Shown: piece by piece, positions 34,809-43,534 of the stretch
How the letters are laid out: every line of letters begins with the position of its first letter
Numbering within the stretch: position 1 is the first letter of the stretch
Assembly (NCBI GenBank): GCA_944385965.1
Contig: CALWZG010000053.1
Location: forward strand, 101,772-165,771
Source of the DNA: an uncultured Anaerotruncus sp.
GTDB lineage: Bacteria; Bacillota; Clostridia; Oscillospirales; Ruminococcaceae
Direction: 5' to 3'
Length of the DNA: 64,000 bases
The notes under the pieces: model-generated
Database searches by the model: none
Told to the model about the DNA's origin: nothing
What the model saw: only the letters and a program-made list of their open reading frames with translations
Program-made: the position numbers and the translations under genes

Positions 34809-35606
34809 TCAGTCTAAATCCTCATGGGAACGCTTTACCAAATCATCCGCTTGTTCTATTGTAACTGTATTTTCTCCCGATTTTTTCAGATACATTAGAT
34901 ACTCAATATTACCCTGAGGTCCTTTAATTGGAGAAAATTCCATACCACATACAGCAAACCCATTCTCCTGTGCGTATTCCATCGCCTTGTGAAGCACTTC
35001 CATATGGGTATTCCTGTCCCGCACAACCCCTTTTTTTCCCACTTTTTCTCTGCCGGCCTCGAACTGAGGCTTTACAAGACAGACCGCTTCCCCCTCGCTT
35101 TGAAGCAGCAAAGCCACCACGGGAAGAACCAATTTTAAAGAAATAAAGGAGACATCTACACTGATAAAGTCTATGGAATCCGGTACCTGCTCCCGAGTCA
35201 CATAGCGAATATTGGTTCGCTCCATATTCACCACCCGTGGATCGTTGCGCAGTTTCCAAACCAGCTGTCCATATCCAACATCCACCGCATAAACCTTGAC
35301 GGCTCCATTTTGAAGCATACAATCTGTAAATCCCCCATGGGAAGCACCTATATCCATACATACTTTTCCAGCAAGAGCGATTGGAAAACATTCCATAGCC
35401 TTTTCCAGCTTCAAACCTCCTCGGCTGGCGTATCGCAGCGTATCTCCCCGCACCTCAATATCTGCCTCTTGCTCTATCTCCATTCCAGGTTTATCCGCTT
35501 TCTGCTGATTTACATATACCTGTCCAGCCATAATTACCGCTTTGGCCTTTTCTCGGCTGGGCTGGAGCCCTTTTTCCACCAAAAGTAAATCTAACCGTTT
35601 TTTCAC
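34809..35606 (-). CDS. tlyA: TlyA-family rRNA 2'-O-methyltransferase with S4 domain
   Basis: The protein has an N-terminal S4 RNA-binding domain (RLDLLLVEKGLQPSREKAKA) and a FtsJ-like methyltransferase domain with VCMDIGASHGGFTDCML near 85 and ISVDVSFISLKLVLP near 150. TlyA methylates cytidines in 16S and 23S rRNA in Mycobacterium; the Firmicute homologue (YqxC) is less studied. The start is taken as GTG four bases behind GGAGGA, giving 265 residues; a TTG six codons earlier overlaps dxs. It is co-transcribed with dxs. Confidence 0.88.
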   Translation of the reverse strand: MKKRLDLLLVEKGLQPSREKAKAVIMAGQVYVNQQKADKPGMEIEQEADIEVRGDTLRYASRGGLKLEKAMECFPIALAGKVCMDIGASHGGFTDCMLQNGAVKVYAVDVGYGQLVWKLRNDPRVVNMERTNIRYVTREQVPDSIDFISVDVSFISLKLVLPVVALLLQSEGEAVCLVKPQFEAGREKVGKKGVVRDRNTHMEVLHKAMEYAQENGFAVCGMEFSPIKGPQGNIEYLMYLKKSGENTVTIEQADDLVKRSHEDLD

Positions 35607-35620
35607 GTTGTCCTCCAAAA

Positions 35621-37489
35621 TCAAAAATCCCGCTCATTTACCAGATTTACCAACGACTGAGCATCTAATCCACATTTTTTAAATGCGGCTTCCACTGTCA
35701 TTTGAGGCAGGAAGGGATCTTCAATCCCATGAATCCACATACGTCCTCTATACCGTTCTTTCGCCAAAGCAGCCAAAAAGTGTTCTCCTGCTCCACCAGT
35801 TTGAACACCTTCCTCCACAAATAAAATTGTGGGATATTTCTTAGCTAGAGAAACTGCTTCCTCAGGAATAGGCGCTATTTGATGCAGCTTTAATACATCC
35901 ACAGGCTTTCCTTGCGCCCTTAAGGTTTGGGCTGCTTTCCAAACTGGTCCAAATTCTCTGCCATAAGTGATAAATAATGTTTCTCCATCCTGCTTAAACC
36001 ATTGATACAAGGCTGGCTCTAAAAGCGGTACCCCTGTAAAGTCAATTTGCTTTCCTCTTGGATACCGAACTGCTACGGGACCATCACTATGGTAAAGTCC
36101 CTGTTCCAGTGCCCAATCCAGTTCCGCATAACATGATGGGGAATAAATAGTCACCCCCGGAATACTGGACAGGTACGCCACATCAAACAACCCCTGATGG
36201 GTCTCCCCATCCTCTCCCACAATTCCCGCTCGATCAACCGCTAAAAGGATTTTTTGCTTTTCAATCGCTACATCATGAATCAATTGGTCATAGGCTCTTT
36301 GCAGAAATGTGGAATAAACAGCAAACACAGGTTTAAGGCCTCCGGCAGCCAGTCCACTGGCAAAGGTCACACCATGTTCCTCCGCAATTCCAACATCAAA
36401 AAATCGATTCTGTGGGCGAAATTCTTCCGCAAAAGTGGTCAAACCTGTTCCATCACTCATAGCTGCCGTAATTGCGCAAATAGACCTATCTTGCCGAGCA
36501 AGCTCTGTCAGGTGTTTCCCAAAATGACTAGAAAATGTTTCTGAACCCTTTGACGCTACCTGCCCACTATCTCTATCAAATTTTCCGATTCCATGGAATA
36601 GGGATGGGTCCTTTTCTGCATATGTGTAGCCCTTTCCCTTTACAGTATTTACATGGACCACCACAGGCCCATTTAAGGCTTTCGCTCGCTTGAGTACCTG
36701 AATGAGCATCTGCAAATCATGCCCATCTACTGGTCCAAGATAATCAAATCCAAAATCCTCAAAAAAATTGCTGTGATAAATGGCCTGCCGGAACATCGCC
36801 TTCGATTCAGAAAGCAGATCCCGCACATTCTCTCCTACTACCGGGATTTTTCTAACGGTTCGTTCCACCTTGTCCTTTAGATGTATATAACCCTGAGAGG
36901 TTCTTTTCTCTGCCAAGTATCTGGCCACGGCCCCCACATTTTTGGAGATAGACATTTCATTATCATTTAAAATCACAATGATGCGGTCATGACTGCGGCC
37001 AGCATTGTTCATTCCCTCATAAGCCATTCCGCCTGTCAAAGCCCCATCCCCTACCAGTGCAATCACATGGTGGGTATCTCCTGTTAAGGTTTTAGCCTTT
37101 GCAAGCCCGCAAGCCGCTGAAATAGCATTACTGGCGTGTCCAGCGATAAAGGCATCCGCTTGACTTTCCTGAGGACGAGGAAATCCAGAAATTCCTCCCT
37201 CTTTGCGCAATCCAGAGAAGGATTCCAGCCGGCCGCTCAGTAATTTATGGGTATAGCACTGATGTCCTACATCGAATACCAATTGATCTTTTGGAATATC
37301 AAAAACTGTATGCAGGGCTATGGTCAGTTCTACTACCCCAAGATTGGATGCTAGGTGTCCTCCATTTTCTGAAACTTGGCGAATCAAAGTTTGGCGAATC
37401 TCCCAACAAAGATTTTTTTGTTGGGTTGGGTTCAATTTTTTCAGATCCTTTGGGAAGGACAGGGTTTTCAACAGATTATGATTTCCCAA
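35621..37489 (-). CDS. dxs: 1-deoxy-D-xylulose-5-phosphate synthase
   Basis: Dxs makes the first intermediate of the MEP isoprenoid pathway from pyruvate and glyceraldehyde 3-phosphate using thiamine diphosphate. The 622-residue protein has the ThDP-binding GDGALTGGMAYEGMNNAG near 146-163, VKGKGYTYAE near 285, GIAEEHGVTFASGLA near 370 and GEDGETHQGLFDVAYL near 425. The start is TTG behind GGAGGGG. It shares the cluster with ispA, so precursor and prenyl chain formation are encoded together. Confidence 0.97.
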   Translation of the reverse strand: MGNHNLLKTLSFPKDLKKLNPTQQKNLCWEIRQTLIRQVSENGGHLASNLGVVELTIALHTVFDIPKDQLVFDVGHQCYTHKLLSGRLESFSGLRKEGGISGFPRPQESQADAFIAGHASNAISAACGLAKAKTLTGDTHHVIALVGDGALTGGMAYEGMNNAGRSHDRIIVILNDNEMSISKNVGAVARYLAEKRTSQGYIHLKDKVERTVRKIPVVGENVRDLLSESKAMFRQAIYHSNFFEDFGFDYLGPVDGHDLQMLIQVLKRAKALNGPVVVHVNTVKGKGYTYAEKDPSLFHGIGKFDRDSGQVASKGSETFSSHFGKHLTELARQDRSICAITAAMSDGTGLTTFAEEFRPQNRFFDVGIAEEHGVTFASGLAAGGLKPVFAVYSTFLQRAYDQLIHDVAIEKQKILLAVDRAGIVGEDGETHQGLFDVAYLSSIPGVTIYSPSCYAELDWALEQGLYHSDGPVAVRYPRGKQIDFTGVPLLEPALYQWFKQDGETLFITYGREFGPVWKAAQTLRAQGKPVDVLKLHQIAPIPEEAVSLAKKYPTILFVEEGVQTGGAGEHFLAALAKERYRGRMWIHGIEDPFLPQMTVEAAFKKCGLDAQSLVNLVNERDF

Positions 37490-37513
37490 AAGTTTCCCCT
37501 CCTTGCCCTTCTA

Positions 37514-38026
37514 TCAGATGGGCATAATTATCGCAATCAAAATTCCCAGCAGCGCTCCACAAAGAACCTCTAAAGGGGTATGTCCTAAAAACTCTTTGAG
37601 TTTACGTTTGGTTTGCATATGTTCTTCTACATCCTCCAGGCGTTCTCCTCGGGCTAAAGCGTCGAATTCTTCCCGAATCATTTGGAACATATCTTTGAAA
37701 TCAATCACCATACGGTTCAGCACCTTAGCCTGTTCCCCAGCGGCCCGACGCACACCCATAGCGTCATACATTACGATACCCGCCAACGCCAGCGCAATTC
37801 CAAATTCAGGAGAGGAGTAGCCCATAGTTCTGGCCACACCTACCGCTATGGCGCAAACCAGTGAGGAATGGGAGCTAGGCATACCACCCGCTCCGACCAT
37901 CCGCTCCCAGTTGATTTTTTTGGTAGGAATAAACGCCAGCAAAGTTTTGATCACCTGGGCCGCAAACCACGCCACAAATCCTACATTGATCACATAATTA
38001 CTGGTTAATAACCGCAAAACTTCCAT
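37514..38026 (-). CDS. YuiD/DUF212 divergent PAP2-family membrane protein
   Basis: The 170-residue protein has about four hydrophobic segments and the family's conserved GAGGMPSSHSSLVCAIAVG near 46-64 plus YDAMGVRRAAGEQAKVLN near 88-105. These correspond to the SHS and R-type parts of PAP2 acid phosphatases, although the family is divergent. A role in dephosphorylating lipid pyrophosphates would fit the neighbours ispA and dxs, but that is inference. The ATG follows GGAGGGA; a TTG one codon earlier is possible. Confidence 0.85.
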   Translation of the reverse strand: MEVLRLLTSNYVINVGFVAWFAAQVIKTLLAFIPTKKINWERMVGAGGMPSSHSSLVCAIAVGVARTMGYSSPEFGIALALAGIVMYDAMGVRRAAGEQAKVLNRMVIDFKDMFQMIREEFDALARGERLEDVEEHMQTKRKLKEFLGHTPLEVLCGALLGILIAIIMPI

Positions 38027-38055
38027 CAAATCCCTCCTTCAGACAGGACGTTACG

Positions 38056-38961
38056 TCAATGGTCACGCCTCAAAATCATGTCCGCCAGCCACCAGAGGAA
38101 GTCATGGTCCGGTACTGGTTCTATGCTGTTTTTTGCCTTCTCCACCAGCCTTTCACATTCTTTGGCGGCTCCTTCCAAACCTAAAAGGGTCACATAAGTT
38201 GTTTTATGATTTTTTTCATCGCTGCCCACAGGTTTTCCCAGCGTTTGCTGATTTCCGGTTACATCCAAAATATCATCACTGATTTGAAACGCCAGCCCAT
38301 AGGCCTGGGTATATTCATCCGCCATTTGGAGCAATTGAGGACTGGCTCCTCCTGCGATGCATCCCAAAGCGGCGCTGACCCGCAGCATAGCACCTGTTTT
38401 GCGGCGATATAAGTCCTCCAATCGCTCTTTTGTCGATGATTTTCCGCTATCATTTAAATCCATCATCTGGCCGCCTACCATTCCAACAGCCCCAGCCGCT
38501 TTGGCCAAAGCCGAAATGGCAGCCGCCACACGCTCAGGCGGAAGCCCACTTTCTGCTGCCGTCTCAAAGGCCAATGTCAGCAATGCGTCACCCGCCAGCA
38601 AAGCATTGGCCTCCCCAAACGCCTTATGGCAGGACAACTTTCCTCGCCGGAAATCATCATCATCCATGCAGGGAAGATCATCGTGAATCAAGGAATAGGC
38701 GTGAATCATTTCCACCGCACAGGCCAAAGCCATTGCCCCTGTACGAGAGGCTCCACTGAGCCTCCCAAACTCCAAAACCAGTGCTCCCCGAATTCGCTTT
38801 CCTGCATCCAACAGGCTATATCCCATCACCGCGCTCAAAAGCTTAATCTCAGGATTCAGTTCCTCTTGACTCCGCCTGGAAAAAGTTTGGTATAAGGTTT
38901 CTCTTAAAGCGTCATTCACTTGGGTGGCGTAAATCTCTAAACTTTTTTTATAACGGCTCAT
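38056..38961 (-). CDS. ispA: Polyprenyl diphosphate synthase, farnesyl diphosphate synthase type
   Basis: The enzyme elongates prenyl diphosphates from IPP and DMAPP. The 301-residue protein has the first aspartate-rich motif in SLIHDDLPCMDDDDFRRG near 90-107 and the second in FQISDDILDVTGN near 228-240, with GKRIRGALVLE near 53. The short-chain type and length fit farnesyl diphosphate synthase as in B. subtilis IspA; geranylgeranyl product cannot be excluded. Its start overlaps the end of xseB by 14 bases. Confidence 0.93.
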   Translation of the reverse strand: MSRYKKSLEIYATQVNDALRETLYQTFSRRSQEELNPEIKLLSAVMGYSLLDAGKRIRGALVLEFGRLSGASRTGAMALACAVEMIHAYSLIHDDLPCMDDDDFRRGKLSCHKAFGEANALLAGDALLTLAFETAAESGLPPERVAAAISALAKAAGAVGMVGGQMMDLNDSGKSSTKERLEDLYRRKTGAMLRVSAALGCIAGGASPQLLQMADEYTQAYGLAFQISDDILDVTGNQQTLGKPVGSDEKNHKTTYVTLLGLEGAAKECERLVEKAKNSIEPVPDHDFLWWLADMILRRDH

Positions 38962-39157
38962 CCGGGTCCTCCTTTGGGGCAGAAAGCTTTTCCACCTTCA
39001 GCTTGGCGGCTTCCAGTTTGCTGTCCGCCTGCTGAATCAACTTTACCGCCTCTGTATACAGTTTAATGGACTCATCAATGGTCAACTCACCAGCCATTTT
39101 CTCCGCAATTTCCTCTAAACGGTCCAACGTTTGTTCCAAGGTCATCCCTTTGCTCAT
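38948..39157 (-). CDS. xseB: Exodeoxyribonuclease VII small subunit
   Basis: The 69-residue helical protein has the XseB pattern TLEQTLDRLEEIAEKMAGEL followed by SIKLYTEAVKLIQQADSKLE. It binds XseA and is needed for the activity of the single-strand-specific nuclease. The ATG shares an ATGA overlap with the xseA stop, and its 3' end runs into ispA, showing tight coupling. Confidence 0.95.
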   Translation of the reverse strand: MSKGMTLEQTLDRLEEIAEKMAGELTIDESIKLYTEAVKLIQQADSKLEAAKLKVEKLSAPKEDPDEPL

Positions 39158-40359
39158 GTTATCTTCTCCTTTGCGGTTTGGACCACCGAGGTCAAAATTC
39201 CATCACTCAACCGGGTCCGAATCTCTTGCCCTGGGCGCACCTGGCGTACCGATACAAGGGGGGTTCCATTTATATCGGTAGACATGCTGTATCCTCTGGA
39301 AAAAATTTTGACTGGACTGCGCCCTTCTACCACTTCCGCCAAATACCGCAGCTGATGTTCCATCTGCTCTAATTTCCGTTCCATAGTGGTCCGCACACTG
39401 GTATTCAACAGATGAAGCCTCTGAGATTTTTGTTCTAACAAGAAAAGTGGTGTGGGAATGTGGCTTTTCAATAAATTCAGTTGCTGTTTCTTCTGCTCCA
39501 GTTTACGCCTAATCCGGTCTTCCAGCCATTGCTCCCGCTGAGCAAGGGTATAGCGCAGGTCTGTCAAATCCGGCGCAACCAGCTCCACCGCAGCGGAGGG
39601 GGTAGGCGCCCGCAAATCAGCGGCAAAATCCGCAATGGTAAAATCTGTTTCATGGCCTACCGCTGAGATGATTGGCACAGGGTATCTTGCAATCATTCTG
39701 GCCAAAGGTTCATCGTTAAAGGCCCACAAATCTTCCATGGAGCCCCCTCCCCGGCCAACAATCACCACATCACAGTTTCCATCCTGTTCCAAACGCTTTA
39801 AAGCTTGGATGATGGTTCGAGCAGCCCCTTCTCCCTGCACTTTGGCAGGCGCCAAAACCACTGTGGCGACGGGATAACGGCGGTTCAAAATATTCAGCAT
39901 ATCCTGCAGCGCCGCCGCTCCCTCACTGGTAACAATGCCAATTCGGGCTGGATATGGCGGCAGAGGACGCTTGCGCTCAGGTGCGAAAAGTCCTTCTTTC
40001 GCCAGCCGGTCTTTCAACTGCTCAAAGGCCAAAGCCAAAGCGCCCTTTCCGTCAGGCTGCAAATCTGTTACATAGAGCTGATAACTGCCATCTCGCTCAT
40101 AAAGGGTAACCGTACCAGAAGCCACAACCGCCATTCCATTTTCGGGCTGAAACGGAACTTTTGAAGCGTAACTGCGGAACATAACCCCTTTCACCGCCGC
40201 TTGGTCATCCTTCAAGGTAAAATAGAAATGCCCCGACTTGTAATGCTTAACAAAATTGGATAATTCCCCTTTTACCATCACATTTCCAAGAATCCGGTCT
40301 GATTCTAAAATGGATTTTACATACCGGTTCAGCTGTGAAACCGTAACGGGTGTGTTCAA
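39154..40359 (-). CDS. xseA: Exodeoxyribonuclease VII large subunit
   Basis: XseA degrades single-stranded DNA processively to acid-soluble oligomers. The 401-residue protein starts with an OB-fold (VSQLNRYVKSILESD, GNVMVKGELSNFVKH). The catalytic domain has GIVTSEGAAALQDML near 136, the conserved VIVGRGGGSMEDLWAFND near 195, and AVGHETDFTIADFAADLRAPTPS split as SAVGHETDFTIAD and LRAPTPSAAVE near 227-250. A coiled C-terminus follows. The start is TTG, overlapping the stop of the upstream gene (TTGA). Confidence 0.96.
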   Translation of the reverse strand: MNTPVTVSQLNRYVKSILESDRILGNVMVKGELSNFVKHYKSGHFYFTLKDDQAAVKGVMFRSYASKVPFQPENGMAVVASGTVTLYERDGSYQLYVTDLQPDGKGALALAFEQLKDRLAKEGLFAPERKRPLPPYPARIGIVTSEGAAALQDMLNILNRRYPVATVVLAPAKVQGEGAARTIIQALKRLEQDGNCDVVIVGRGGGSMEDLWAFNDEPLARMIARYPVPIISAVGHETDFTIADFAADLRAPTPSAAVELVAPDLTDLRYTLAQREQWLEDRIRRKLEQKKQQLNLLKSHIPTPLFLLEQKSQRLHLLNTSVRTTMERKLEQMEHQLRYLAEVVEGRSPVKIFSRGYSMSTDINGTPLVSVRQVRPGQEIRTRLSDGILTSVVQTAKEKIT

Positions 40360-41303
40360 GGCGTTTCACTTCCTTTGTGGCTCAGACCAGCCAAGATTGC
40401 GATTCCCGCCCCGTTATCCGAGGAAAACGCAGGGTCCGCAAAATAACACTCTTGATATTGGGATGTGATTCTTTCCCGAATGATGGAATTTGACATAACC
40501 CCACCAGAATAAATCACTGGCAGAAACCCATAGCTTTTTCTGGCCCAAAGGGTCATAGCTTCCAGCGCGCCATATACGCTGTCAATGCAGTAGCGTGCTA
40601 CATCGCAGGGCTGTTCTCCCTGTTCAAGCATCCGTTTACACCGATTTTCTATCCCTGATAAGCTGCAATCTGCGCCTTTCATGGCTGGTTTTACCTTGTA
40701 AACTTTCTGGGACTTGCGGGCCAGCTCGTCCAACTGCCGCCCCGCCGGGAAGGAAAGCCCTAAAAGCCCGCCTACCCGGTCCACCGCCTGCCCAGCCTTT
40801 AGGTCCAGGGATTGGGCCAGCAGCTCCACATGGAAAGGTTTTTCTTGGCTGGGCGTTATCAAAAGACATTCAGTGGTACCCCCGGAGAGATGAAACGCGA
40901 TGAATGACTTGCCAATCAGGTCCATCTTCCCAGTAGAATAAAGTGCCGCCATAATATGACCTTCCTGATGAGAAAACAAACGCAAAGGAATGTGGTTCAC
41001 CGCAGCCATTGCCCTTGCCACCAGTTCACCTACCAAAAAACAGGGCATATAGGAGCCTTCCACATCCCGGGGACGGGTGGAAACCCCTATCCCATCCAAA
41101 GGTCCTGTATACGACCGCATCAGTTCTTCCACCAAATCCCCCAACTGCTTCACATGTGAAAAAACGGCATCGCTTTGCCGTAGGCCAAGTGCGCCGTCTT
41201 TTACCGGAAGCAGCTTCTTTTGTTGGATAATTTCATTGTGTGCCTGGTCATACAGGGCTACGGATGTGGTATAGTTGCTAGTGTCCAACCCAAGAAAATA
41301 CAT
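40356..41303 (-). CDS. TsaD/Gcp-like (peptidase M22) paralog
   Basis: The 315-residue ASKHA-fold protein starts with FLGLDTSNYTTSVALYD and has the TsaD-like metal site FSHQEGHIMAAL near 115. HLSGGTTECLLI near 140, VDRVGGLLGLSFPAGRQLDE near 180 and YSGGVMSNSIIRER near 260 with DNGAGIAILAG near 297 follow. It is related to TsaD, which makes t6A in tRNA, but lacks several TsaD-exact motifs and is a separate subfamily common in Clostridia. It sits where folD is found in Bacillus. Its function is not established; a second full TsaD is expected elsewhere. Confidence 0.75.
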   Translation of the reverse strand: MYFLGLDTSNYTTSVALYDQAHNEIIQQKKLLPVKDGALGLRQSDAVFSHVKQLGDLVEELMRSYTGPLDGIGVSTRPRDVEGSYMPCFLVGELVARAMAAVNHIPLRLFSHQEGHIMAALYSTGKMDLIGKSFIAFHLSGGTTECLLITPSQEKPFHVELLAQSLDLKAGQAVDRVGGLLGLSFPAGRQLDELARKSQKVYKVKPAMKGADCSLSGIENRCKRMLEQGEQPCDVARYCIDSVYGALEAMTLWARKSYGFLPVIYSGGVMSNSIIRERITSQYQECYFADPAFSSDNGAGIAILAGLSHKGSETP

Positions 41304-41309
41304 GAGGTC

Positions 41310-41789
41310 TTACTCCTTGTCCTGGTCTGTCTCTTTTTCCTGTTCTAAAGGTGTTGGAATTGGGGTTTCCTCCTGGAGAAGCTCCGGGAACTCCTCTCCC
41401 TTTCCCCGCACATACGCTCCCAGCAAACCGTTGACAAAAGAGAAATCGTCTGAGTTGCCATATTTTTTGGCCAGCTCCACCGCCTCATTGATGGAAGCGC
41501 CCACAGGTACCGAGTCCACATTGTCAATCTCCCACAAGCTCAGCCGCAGGATGGACAAAGCCACTCGGGACATTCGATTCAGCTTCCATTTTTTTGAGTA
41601 GTTGGAGATGGTCTCATCCAGCCAGGGCAGATGCCCGCATACATCCCGAGCCAACGTATAGGCATAATCATCAATTTCCAGGCTGCGGCCGGTCTGAGCT
41701 TCCTCAATAATCTCGTCTATGGACTCCTCCTTGAAAGAACGCTCAAAAATCAGCATAAAGGCCTGTTCACGGGCTTCACTTCGTTTCAT
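41310..41789 (-). CDS. nusB: Transcription antitermination protein NusB
   Basis: NusB with NusE binds boxA RNA and supports antitermination in rRNA operons. The 159-residue helical protein shows MKRSEAREQAFMLIFE at the start and LDETISNYSKKWKLNRMSRV near 72. The conserved ALSILRLSLWEIDNVDSVPV and NEAVELAKKYGNSDDFSFVNG near 95-140 follow. (Each is given here as a stretch of at most 20 residues: SINEAVELAKKYGNSDD.) It follows asp23 in the classic order and has a charged C-terminal tail beyond the usual core. Confidence 0.95.
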   Translation of the reverse strand: MKRSEAREQAFMLIFERSFKEESIDEIIEEAQTGRSLEIDDYAYTLARDVCGHLPWLDETISNYSKKWKLNRMSRVALSILRLSLWEIDNVDSVPVGASINEAVELAKKYGNSDDFSFVNGLLGAYVRGKGEEFPELLQEETPIPTPLEQEKETDQDKE

Positions 41790-41822
41790 AAATATACGCT
41801 CCTAAATTTTATCGTCACAATT

Positions 41823-42260
41823 TTAAAAGGCTTGCTCGTCGGAGTTTTCTGGAACCAACTCAGAGACATTTGGATAGTCTATTTTTTGAGGTGCTGTTTC
41901 CATTGCTGGGGCTTCCTCAAAAATAATGCCTGCAATTTCCACATTAACCTTAGACACCGCGATTCCGGTCATATTCTGTACCGCTTCCTTCACCGACTCC
42001 TGAATACGCTGGGCGGTATCGGGAATCCGAGTTCCGGCCTTCACATTGACCCGAATATCAATCACCGCCATATCATCGCTCAGATCAATGACGATGGGTT
42101 TAGCTGATTGCTTTTTCAGAAGCCATCCCTTCAAATTAGCCGCCAAAGATGCCAAAGAATGTACACCCTCAATCTCCATTGTGGCGTAGCGGGCGATGGT
42201 AGCGATTACGTCTCTGGAAATTTTTAAGTTTCCGACGGATGGATTATCATGGTTCTGCAT
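41823..42260 (-). CDS. Asp23/Gls24 family envelope stress protein
   Basis: The 145-residue protein has the family pattern GNLKISRDVIATIARYATME near 10-29, EGVHSLASLAANL, then VIDIRVNVKAGTRIPDTAQ near 75 and ESVKEAVQNMTGIAVSKVNV near 97. Members associate with the membrane and with envelope homeostasis, and the YqhY member upstream of nusB has been linked to fatty-acid synthesis control. It is first in the nusB-xse-dxs-recN cluster and has a clear promoter upstream. The ATG follows AAGGGAGC. Confidence 0.92.
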   Translation of the reverse strand: MQNHDNPSVGNLKISRDVIATIARYATMEIEGVHSLASLAANLKGWLLKKQSAKPIVIDLSDDMAVIDIRVNVKAGTRIPDTAQRIQESVKEAVQNMTGIAVSKVNVEIAGIIFEEAPAMETAPQKIDYPNVSELVPENSDEQAF

Positions 42261-42624
42261 AACAACGCTCCCTTCAGCTTGAATAGAAAAGCTTTTTCTA
42301 TATTGCTTAAATCTTTACTGTCTTTTCCATAGTAATCTTGTGGGAAATTAACTTTTGGTAAATGATGATTTGACTTTATTATAGCATGTTTTTTTGGATA
42401 TACAACCGTATATACAAAGAAATCTAGTAAATAAAGTATGAATATCCATATGGAGAACTTTTTACAGGAAGTATTTAAGCACAAACATCCACAAAAATGC
42501 AAACTGTTGAATGATTTATTTTAATAACGTTAAATTTATAGGATAACAGTTACTCTCTGGGGACATTTCATCTGCTTTCAAAAGCCTGCTTTAACAGGTA
42601 CAATACCCAAAATTTGAGCCTATG
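42261..42624. other. AT-rich intergenic stretch
   Basis: The first part holds the asp23 leader and promoter. Between about 42430 and 42620 the DNA is clearly richer in A and T than the neighbours and holds no credible gene. A small CCTG/CAGG hairpin near 42582-42596 is the only structure noticed. A 92-codon minus-strand frame crossing the promoter is not credible. Confidence 0.6.
42378..42405 (-). promoter_or_regulatory. Sigma-A promoter of the asp23-nusB-recN cluster
   Basis: On the minus strand TTGTAT, 16 bases, then a perfect TATAAT. A near-repeat GTATATAC/GTATATCC overlaps the -35 region. The leader is about 110 bases. Confidence 0.75.
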
Positions 42625-42685
42625 AAAAACGCTTTCTGGCCAGAATTAGGGCAGACCGCCGTTCTCTTGGCCAGAAAGTGTTTTT
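42625..42685 (-). terminator. Terminator after the GNAT gene
   Basis: Two 18-base arms (AAAAACGCTTTCTGGCCA and TGGCCAGAAAGTGTTTTT) pair with one G:T wobble around a 25-base loop; the A/T ends provide a T-tract on either strand. Confidence 0.8.
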
Positions 42686-42751
42686 TATCGCAGTTAGAAC
42701 TACTGCATTAATAGGTGGTTCATTCTGACAGCACCATCGACTGAAACAATC

Positions 42752-43531
42752 CTACAAATATAGTTCTCCCCATCGTCCTGTTTCTTTAAATCCCACCTTA
42801 CGATATAATTTCGCTACCTCATCATAACCACTAATTAGAACCGGCTGTTTTCCCTTTTCTAAAATATGATTTACCAGATATTTGGTAATGAAGCTTCCAA
42901 AGCCTTTTCCGCGATAGGCAGGAATAACAGCAACTGCGCCAATCGCTCCAACGGCCTCATCTTCAGAAATGACACTCCCTGTACCGATGGCTTTTCCATC
43001 ATGCTCTAATAAAAAGACTTCACACAAACCTTTATTAAGTTTCAGCATCAAATCTTGTGACCAAGGCTGAAACTTCAAATGGGTTGTGTAATATTCGTGA
43101 CTTTGCTGTAATACAGAAAAGACCTCCTGTAAACGGTTTGTTCCATCTATCAAAAGTCCTTCCGTCAATTGCAGGGGACCTCCCTGATAGGCCATATAAA
43201 AAGAGGACTCTGTTCTCCCGCCCAAAATCGTTTGCAGAGCGGCACATTCTTCCCAGGAGCAATCCACTTCCTTAATTTCATGTTCTTTCACAAAACTGGC
43301 CATTTCCTGTATGGACAATCTTCCATTGCTGGAAACCACCAACACTTCATCTCTTTCAAACAGAGCGGCCACAGGATTTCCCTCGTTGTCATCCGCCACC
43401 CAAAACCCCGCCTCTGAGGAGGTTTCTCCATAAGCGGCAAGAGCGGTTCTGCACTTGGAGCCAAATACTCGTTCATAACTGCAAGCGGTCAAAAAGTTCT
43501 GTGTATTGTTTTTTCCCACCTTCCAGATCAC
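42752..43531 (-). CDS. GNAT-family N-acetyltransferase
   Basis: The 259-residue protein has a diverged N-terminal half with a SSSNGRLSIQEM-like region (actual motif VVSSNGRLSIQEMASF) and a C-terminal GNAT domain from about 120. Acetyl-CoA binding is shown by AVIPAYRGKGFGSFITKYLV near 205-224, and ISGYDEVAKLYRKVGFKETG near 234 is the last GNAT motif. The substrate is unknown. It starts with GTG behind GGAGGGATAACTT, three bases after a YheO-type regulator, with which it forms an operon. Confidence 0.85.
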   Translation of the reverse strand: MIWKVGKNNTQNFLTACSYERVFGSKCRTALAAYGETSSEAGFWVADDNEGNPVAALFERDEVLVVSSNGRLSIQEMASFVKEHEIKEVDCSWEECAALQTILGGRTESSFYMAYQGGPLQLTEGLLIDGTNRLQEVFSVLQQSHEYYTTHLKFQPWSQDLMLKLNKGLCEVFLLEHDGKAIGTGSVISEDEAVGAIGAVAVIPAYRGKGFGSFITKYLVNHILEKGKQPVLISGYDEVAKLYRKVGFKETGRWGELYL

Positions 43532-43534
43532 AAG

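Noticed and set aside
34809..35624. A TTG start six codons earlier for tlyA
   Set aside because: It would overlap the dxs stop and lacks a properly placed ribosome site, whereas GTG follows GGAGGA.
42224..42502. A 92-codon minus-strand frame overlapping the asp23 start
   Set aside because: It spans the strong asp23 promoter and leader and looks like chance coding.
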